From positions 868,001-932,000 of the forward strand of contig NZ_JAEKMH010000001.1 in NCBI RefSeq assembly GCF_016411825.1: a stretch of DNA of 64,000 nt. The letters are read 5' to 3'. The notes under the pieces are model-generated. The model saw only the letters and a list, made by a program, of their open reading frames with translations. It was not told where the DNA came from and searched no databases. Both the position numbers and the translations under genes were made by a program. The stretch is from Devosia sediminis. Lineage in GTDB: Bacteria > Pseudomonadota > Alphaproteobacteria > Rhizobiales > Devosiaceae. Shown here in pieces: positions 60,307-64,000 of the stretch; the stretch's first letter is position 1; each line of letters begins with the position of its first letter.

Positions 60307-61176
60307 ATGGGCTATGCATTTTCGAAGGCGAGCGGCGTTGCCGACCAGGTTCGCGAGATTGCCGCTGAACAGATAGACAAGGCGCTTGATCTGGCCCGGG
60401 CAGCTGACGATTTCGACGAAACGGTGCATTCGCTGCGCAAGCACTGCAAGAAGTTGCGGGCGCTGCTGAAACTGGTTCGTCCCGCCTTTGACACCTACGG
60501 TGATGAAAATGCGGCGATCCGCAGCATCGCCGAACAGTTTTCCGTCGCGCGCGACGCTGCGGTGATGGTGGAGACCATCACTGGCCTCCTCGGTCCGGAG
60601 ACGAATACGGCCGAACAGCATGTGCGCACTCGCCTCGAAGAACGCGCCGGGCACCTGCGCAGCCAGGTGGGCGAGGCGGCGTTGCTGGAGAATACCATCA
60701 AGCAGTTCGACGCCCTGCGCGAGCGCGTCAACGATTGGAAATTCAGCGCCTCTGGCGAGGACATCGTCCTCCCCGGCCTCAAGGTATCCTATTCGCGGTT
60801 CCGCAAGGACTATGACCTTGCCCGGCACGATCCCGCCGGTGAGGTCATGCATGAATGGCGCAAGGCGGCCAAGGCGCATTGGTACCACATGCGCCTGTTC
60901 GAAAAAGCGGCGCCCGGCGTCCTGGCGGCGCCAATCAAGGAACTGGACAGGCTGGGCGAAAACCTCGGCGACCACCACAATCTGACGGTGCTCGCCGACT
61001 GGATCGGCGCTGGAGCATCTGCCGGAGACGAGGGTCTCGATACGCTGCGGAAGACCATCGCCCGGCGGCAGGGCAAGCTGGCGGACGAGAGCTTTGCCAT
61101 GGCAAGGCAGTTCATCGTCGAAAAGCCGTCAGCGCTGATCGACCGCTTCCGGGGCTATTGGAAATTGCTGGAGTAG
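60307..61176 (+). CDS. CHAD-domain protein
   Basis: A 289-aa helical protein with two four-helix bundles; the first contains ETVHSLRKHCKKLRALLKLVRP and the second MHEWRKAAKAHWYHMRLFE and LGENLGDHHNLTVL, with the conserved histidines and lysines/arginines that bind polyphosphate. It precedes a CYTH gene by three bases, the standard pairing. Confidence 0.93.
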   Translation: MGYAFSKASGVADQVREIAAEQIDKALDLARAADDFDETVHSLRKHCKKLRALLKLVRPAFDTYGDENAAIRSIAEQFSVARDAAVMVETITGLLGPETNTAEQHVRTRLEERAGHLRSQVGEAALLENTIKQFDALRERVNDWKFSASGEDIVLPGLKVSYSRFRKDYDLARHDPAGEVMHEWRKAAKAHWYHMRLFEKAAPGVLAAPIKELDRLGENLGDHHNLTVLADWIGAGASAGDEGLDTLRKTIARRQGKLADESFAMARQFIVEKPSALIDRFRGYWKLLE

Positions 61177-61179
61177 GCC

Positions 61180-61665
61180 ATGGCCGAGGAAATCGAACGG
61201 AAATTTCTGGTCAAGGGCGATGCCTGGCGCGGCGAGGCGACCGGCAGCTCAGCGCTGCGACAAGGCTATTTATCGAGCAGCGCCAAGGCCACGGTGCGCA
61301 TCCGCATCTTTGACGATGAGCGCGCCGTCCTGACCCTCAAGGGCCCGACATCCGGGATCAGCCGAGCGGAGTTCGAATACGATGTGCCGCTGGCCGACGG
61401 CCGGACGCTGCTCGAAATGGCGCGGCCGCATGTCGTGGAAAAGCGCCGGTTCGAAGTGCCGCATGGCGGCTTGGTCTGGGAGGTCGACGTCTTCGAAGGC
61501 GCCCATGCCGGGCTCGTCATGGCCGAAGTCGAATTGGAGTCCGCAGACCAGGCGGTCGACATGCCAGACTGGATTGGGCGGGAAGTGAGCCACGACGACC
61601 GCTATTTCAATGCCAGCCTCTCGCGGGTGCCCGGCGTGCCGCCTGTTGACCCTGACGCGGCGTGA
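61180..61665 (+). CDS. CYTH-domain protein (inorganic triphosphatase-like)
   Basis: A 161-aa beta-tunnel protein with the ExExK motif as EIERKFLV, and further conserved acidic/basic residues (VRIRIFDDERAVLTLKG, EVELES). CYTH proteins hydrolyse tripolyphosphate or make cAMP/thiamine triphosphate. With the CHAD partner, a tri/polyphosphate role is the likely one. Confidence 0.94.
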   Translation: MAEEIERKFLVKGDAWRGEATGSSALRQGYLSSSAKATVRIRIFDDERAVLTLKGPTSGISRAEFEYDVPLADGRTLLEMARPHVVEKRRFEVPHGGLVWEVDVFEGAHAGLVMAEVELESADQAVDMPDWIGREVSHDDRYFNASLSRVPGVPPVDPDAA

Positions 61666-61679
61666 GGGACTATCGGTCA

Positions 61680-61698
61680 ACTCGCGGAGGATGCGAGT
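61680..61698 (+). promoter_or_regulatory. Hairpin around the MerR ribosome-binding site
   Basis: ACTCGC and GCGAGT flank GGAGGAT; the Shine-Dalgarno GGAGG lies in the loop, and the ATG follows after three bases. It could limit translation or act as a regulator site. Confidence 0.45.
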
Positions 61699-61701
61699 GA
61701 C

Positions 61702-62455
61702 ATGAAGACCTATACCGTCAATCACCTGGCCCGGCTGGCGGGCGTCTCGGTGCGGACCTTGCACCACTATGACGAGATCGGACTTCTCCGTCCCGCATTC
61801 ACCGGCGAGAACCGCTATCGCTATTATGGCGAGGACGAATTGCTGCGCCTGCAGCAGATCCTCATCCATCGCGAACTGGACATTCCCCTCAATGAGATCG
61901 GCGCCATCCTCGATGCGCCAAATTTCAACAGGCTCAGCACCTTACAAAGGCAGCGGGAGCGGCTGGAGGAGCAGGCCAAGCGGTATGCCGTGATGGTTCG
62001 GACGATCGACCGCACGATCGCCCGTCTCAAAGGAGAACGCAGAATGACCGATGCTGATCTTTATTCGGGTATCGTCTCACCGGAAATACGAGGCCTGGCT
62101 TATCGAGCGCTATGGCGCTGATATGGAAGAGGAAATTGCCCGCAGCCGCAAGGTCATGGGGGCAGGGCACGCCCAAATGATGGCGGATCTCAAGGAGATA
62201 GAGGACGGCCTTGCCGAAGGCTTGCGCCGGGGCCTGCCGCCGCAGGCAACAGCGCTCGACAAGATGTTGGAAAGACACAGGAATTGGGTCGCCGCAGCCT
62301 GGGGCAGGGAGTGCACGCCGGAGGCTTATGCGGGGCTGGCGGATGTCTATGAACATCCCGATTTCCGCAAACGCTTCGAGCAAATCCAGCCCGGATTTGC
62401 CGATTATCTGGTGACGGCGATGCGGGCCTGGGCACGCCGGCAAAACCCGGACTAG
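61702..62455 (+). pseudogene. MerR-TipAS regulator, frameshifted
   Basis: The N-terminal frame (61702-62121) has a complete MerR helix-turn-helix (YTVNHLARLAGVSVRTLHHYDEIGLLRP) and dimer helix. The TipAS antibiotic-binding domain continues in the next frame (from about 62051 to 62455; YEAWLIERYGADMEEE, GLADVYEHPDF). The break is near 62075-62090, around CCGGAAATACGAG. A +1 or -2 change would restore the frame. It may be a true pseudogene or a sequencing error; MerR alone may still bind DNA. Confidence 0.82.
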
Positions 62456-62565
62456 GTCCTGGACCCCGCGGATGAACGGACTGTTCGCTCCCGAGTTTGA
62501 TCTTGGTCATGGCGGCGACGGCATCCGGTCCCAATATGAGAGGAACACGACCAAGGAGATTGAAG

Positions 62566-63321
62566 ATGACCAAGGATTTTGCCGGCAAGGTTGCGTTCGT
62601 GACCGGAGCCGCGTCGGGAATAGGCGAAGCCGTCGCCCGGCAGCTCGCCGAACGTGGCGCCAAGGTGGTGGTGGCGGACCTCAAGCTCGAGCCCGCTGAG
62701 AAGCTGGTGGGGGAAATCAAGTCCTCCGGCGGTGAAGCGGCGGCGGTGGCGGTCGACGTCAGCCAGATCGACCAGGTCGAAAAGGCGGTCCAGTACACGA
62801 TCGACACGTTCGGACGGCTCGATCTCGCCGTCAACAATGCCGGCATTGGCGGCAAGGCGGCCAAGGCCGGAGACTACTCGTTCGAGGACTGGCACAAGGT
62901 CATCGACGTCAATCTCAACTCGGTCTTCTACTCCATGAAGTACGAGATCGCGGCCATGCTGAAATCCGGCGGCGGCGCCATCGTCAACATGGCTTCGATC
63001 CTGGCCACCAATGGCTTTGCCAATGCGCCCGCCTACGTGTCGGCGAAGCACGGTGTCGTCGGCCTCACCAAGGCGGCGGCGATCGACTATGCCAAGGATG
63101 GCATCCGCGTCACCGCCGTGGGGCCGGGCTTCATCGAAACGCCGCTGCTGGGCTCGGCGACTCCCAAGGAGGTCATGGATGGTCTCCGTTCGCTGCACCC
63201 GGTTGGCCGGCTGGGTCAGCCTGACGAGGTGGCGGCGCTGACACTGTTCCTGCTGTCCGATGCGGCCTCGTTCATCACCGGGTCTTATCACCTGGTCGAT
63301 GGCGGATACGCCGCCCAGTAA
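62566..63321 (+). CDS. SDR-family oxidoreductase
   Basis: A 251-aa classical short-chain dehydrogenase. The cofactor loop is TGAASGIG, NNAG is present (AVNNAGIGG), the catalytic YxxxK is AYVSAKHG, and the C-terminal PVGRLGQPDEVA and GSYHLVDGGYAAQ are canonical. AAGGAG before the ATG. Substrate unknown; the Asp after the second strand (VVVADLKL) suggests NAD. Confidence 0.92.
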   Translation: MTKDFAGKVAFVTGAASGIGEAVARQLAERGAKVVVADLKLEPAEKLVGEIKSSGGEAAAVAVDVSQIDQVEKAVQYTIDTFGRLDLAVNNAGIGGKAAKAGDYSFEDWHKVIDVNLNSVFYSMKYEIAAMLKSGGGAIVNMASILATNGFANAPAYVSAKHGVVGLTKAAAIDYAKDGIRVTAVGPGFIETPLLGSATPKEVMDGLRSLHPVGRLGQPDEVAALTLFLLSDAASFITGSYHLVDGGYAAQ

Positions 63322-63399
63322 CCCGGACGCCCCCTTTGGCGCTGTGGATCGCTTGCCGCCTTCGGGCGTTGGGCGAGGGCACGGCGCGAGGAGGGTGGC

Positions 63400-63771
63400 T
63401 TGGACGGGGAAACACTGCTGCACGGCATCGTCCGCGCCATTGAGTGGAGCGGCATCATAATCATCGTGCTCGGGCTGGTCCTGGGCACTTTGCGCTTTAT
63501 CTGGCAGCTCCGCACGCCGGATGTCCATGACCGCTTCCGCAATTACCGCGCTGATATCGGGCGCGGCATCCTGCTGGGGCTCGAGGTCCTGGTCGCGGCG
63601 GATATCATCGCTACCGTGGCCATCGAGCCGAGCCTGGAGAGCCTGGCGCTGCTGGCCGTCATCGTCATCATCCGGACCTTCCTCAGCCTGTCCCTCGAGG
63701 TCGAGGTCAGCGGCCGCTGGCCCTGGCAGCAGCCGCACGATGAAGTCCGGGATCGCAAGCAGTCCCGCTGA
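63400..63771 (+). CDS. DUF1622 membrane protein
   Basis: A 123-aa protein with three hydrophobic helices: EWSGIIIIVLGLVLGTLRF, GILLGLEVLVAADIIATV and LALLAVIVIIRTFLSLSLEVE. The second-helix region and arginines match DUF1622. TTG start with GAGGAGGG just upstream. Function unknown. Confidence 0.85.
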   Translation: MDGETLLHGIVRAIEWSGIIIIVLGLVLGTLRFIWQLRTPDVHDRFRNYRADIGRGILLGLEVLVAADIIATVAIEPSLESLALLAVIVIIRTFLSLSLEVEVSGRWPWQQPHDEVRDRKQSR

Positions 63772-63894
63772 CTGCTGACTTCCTCGCCGTCGCGTCGGGC
63801 GCGATTGTGCGACTTGTACTCCGAGCGGTTTCGCCCACGTGCCCTTGAGGCTATACCGCGCCATTCAGGCATTGCGCAGACAGGAAGAACGACC

Positions 63895-64000
63895 ATGCTG
63901 ATCAGTGCAGACGATTTCGAGGCCATTGCCTCGGGCCGCGTGGACACCGCGTTCCGCCGCTGGGTCCGCCCCACCGTCAAGGCCGGCGGCACGCTCACCA
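63895..64000 (+). CDS. Start of a small protein, paralogue of 57630 (partial)
   Basis: An ATG with CAGGAAG upstream opens a frame to the window edge. The first 35 residues (MLISADDFEAIASG ... AFRRWVRPTVKAGGTL) match the 95-aa protein at 57630. Function unknown. Confidence 0.62.
   Translation, partial: MLISADDFEAIASGRVDTAFRRWVRPTVKAGGTLT

Noticed and set aside
1..64000. CRISPR array
   Set aside because: No regularly spaced repeats of 24-47 bases; the palindromic repeats are irregularly placed and in intergenic gaps.

Overview
The window is high-GC, densely coded DNA from an alphaproteobacterium, most likely of the order Hyphomicrobiales (Rhizobiales). A Devosia-like genus is my best guess, but it cannot be proven from sequence alone. 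Pointers are the separate purS/purQ/small-form purL genes, the DUF1476 F1-ATPase inhibitor (zeta) family, BacA/SbmA, BolA beside a DUF6665-like gene, DUF1236 and DUF3309 proteins, two Ku paralogues, HWE-type kinase signalling, general-stress (EcfG-type) promoters of the form GGAAC-N16/17-CGTT, and intergenic palindromes with a CTTGA/TCAAG loop.

Left chromosomal part (1-39.8 kb): mostly housekeeping genes. These include a tRNA 2'-O-methyltransferase, an MFS exporter, rpsD, a CaCA exchanger, BacA/SbmA, ttcA, an inositol-monophosphatase-like enzyme, a PLP aminotransferase, an ArsR/SRPBCC pair with a clear operator, a ClpP paralogue, two MFS carriers, grxD, bolA, purL, purQ, purS, purC, purB, a FosX-like VOC gene between rpe and purB, a LysR/SDR divergent pair, ccdA, radC, map, a CinA-type MoCF protein and gpt. 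At 36.5-38.6 kb sits an orphan MuF (phage head morphogenesis) protein with a C-terminal PD-(D/E)XK-like domain, translationally coupled to an unknown gene. I read it as a toxin/immunity module.

Accessory island (39,795-57,106): a 17-bp direct repeat matching the 3' end of the tRNA-Leu(UAA) gene bounds this region. Just inside the left repeat is a truncated tyrosine integrase. The interior holds phage debris (SGNH/S74 tail-fibre protein, tail-lysozyme-like endolysin, small membrane proteins), many small proteins, a FecR-domain protein, and a DNA-repair/stress cluster. That cluster has an SRAP (YedK/HMCES) gene coupled to a 55-aa protein, two convergent Ku genes each with its own EcfG-type promoter, an HWE histidine kinase and a small gene with an EcfG-type promoter almost on its start codon. 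A PrtN-like remnant joined to a receiver-domain remnant, an HTH/coiled-coil protein and a stretch of nested palindromes complete it. No ligD is present.

Right chromosomal part (57.1-64 kb): tRNA-Leu, a RidA-family protein, a secreted protein, an RluA-type pseudouridine synthase, Ogt, a CHAD/CYTH pair, a frameshifted MerR-TipAS regulator, an SDR, a DUF1622 protein, and the start of a paralogue of the gene at 57.6 kb.

The most interesting items are the tRNA-bounded island, the EcfG-type promoters in front of both Ku genes, the MuF-nuclease/immunity candidate, and several small genes too short for routine gene calling (30, 37, 50, 52, 55 and 73 codons).
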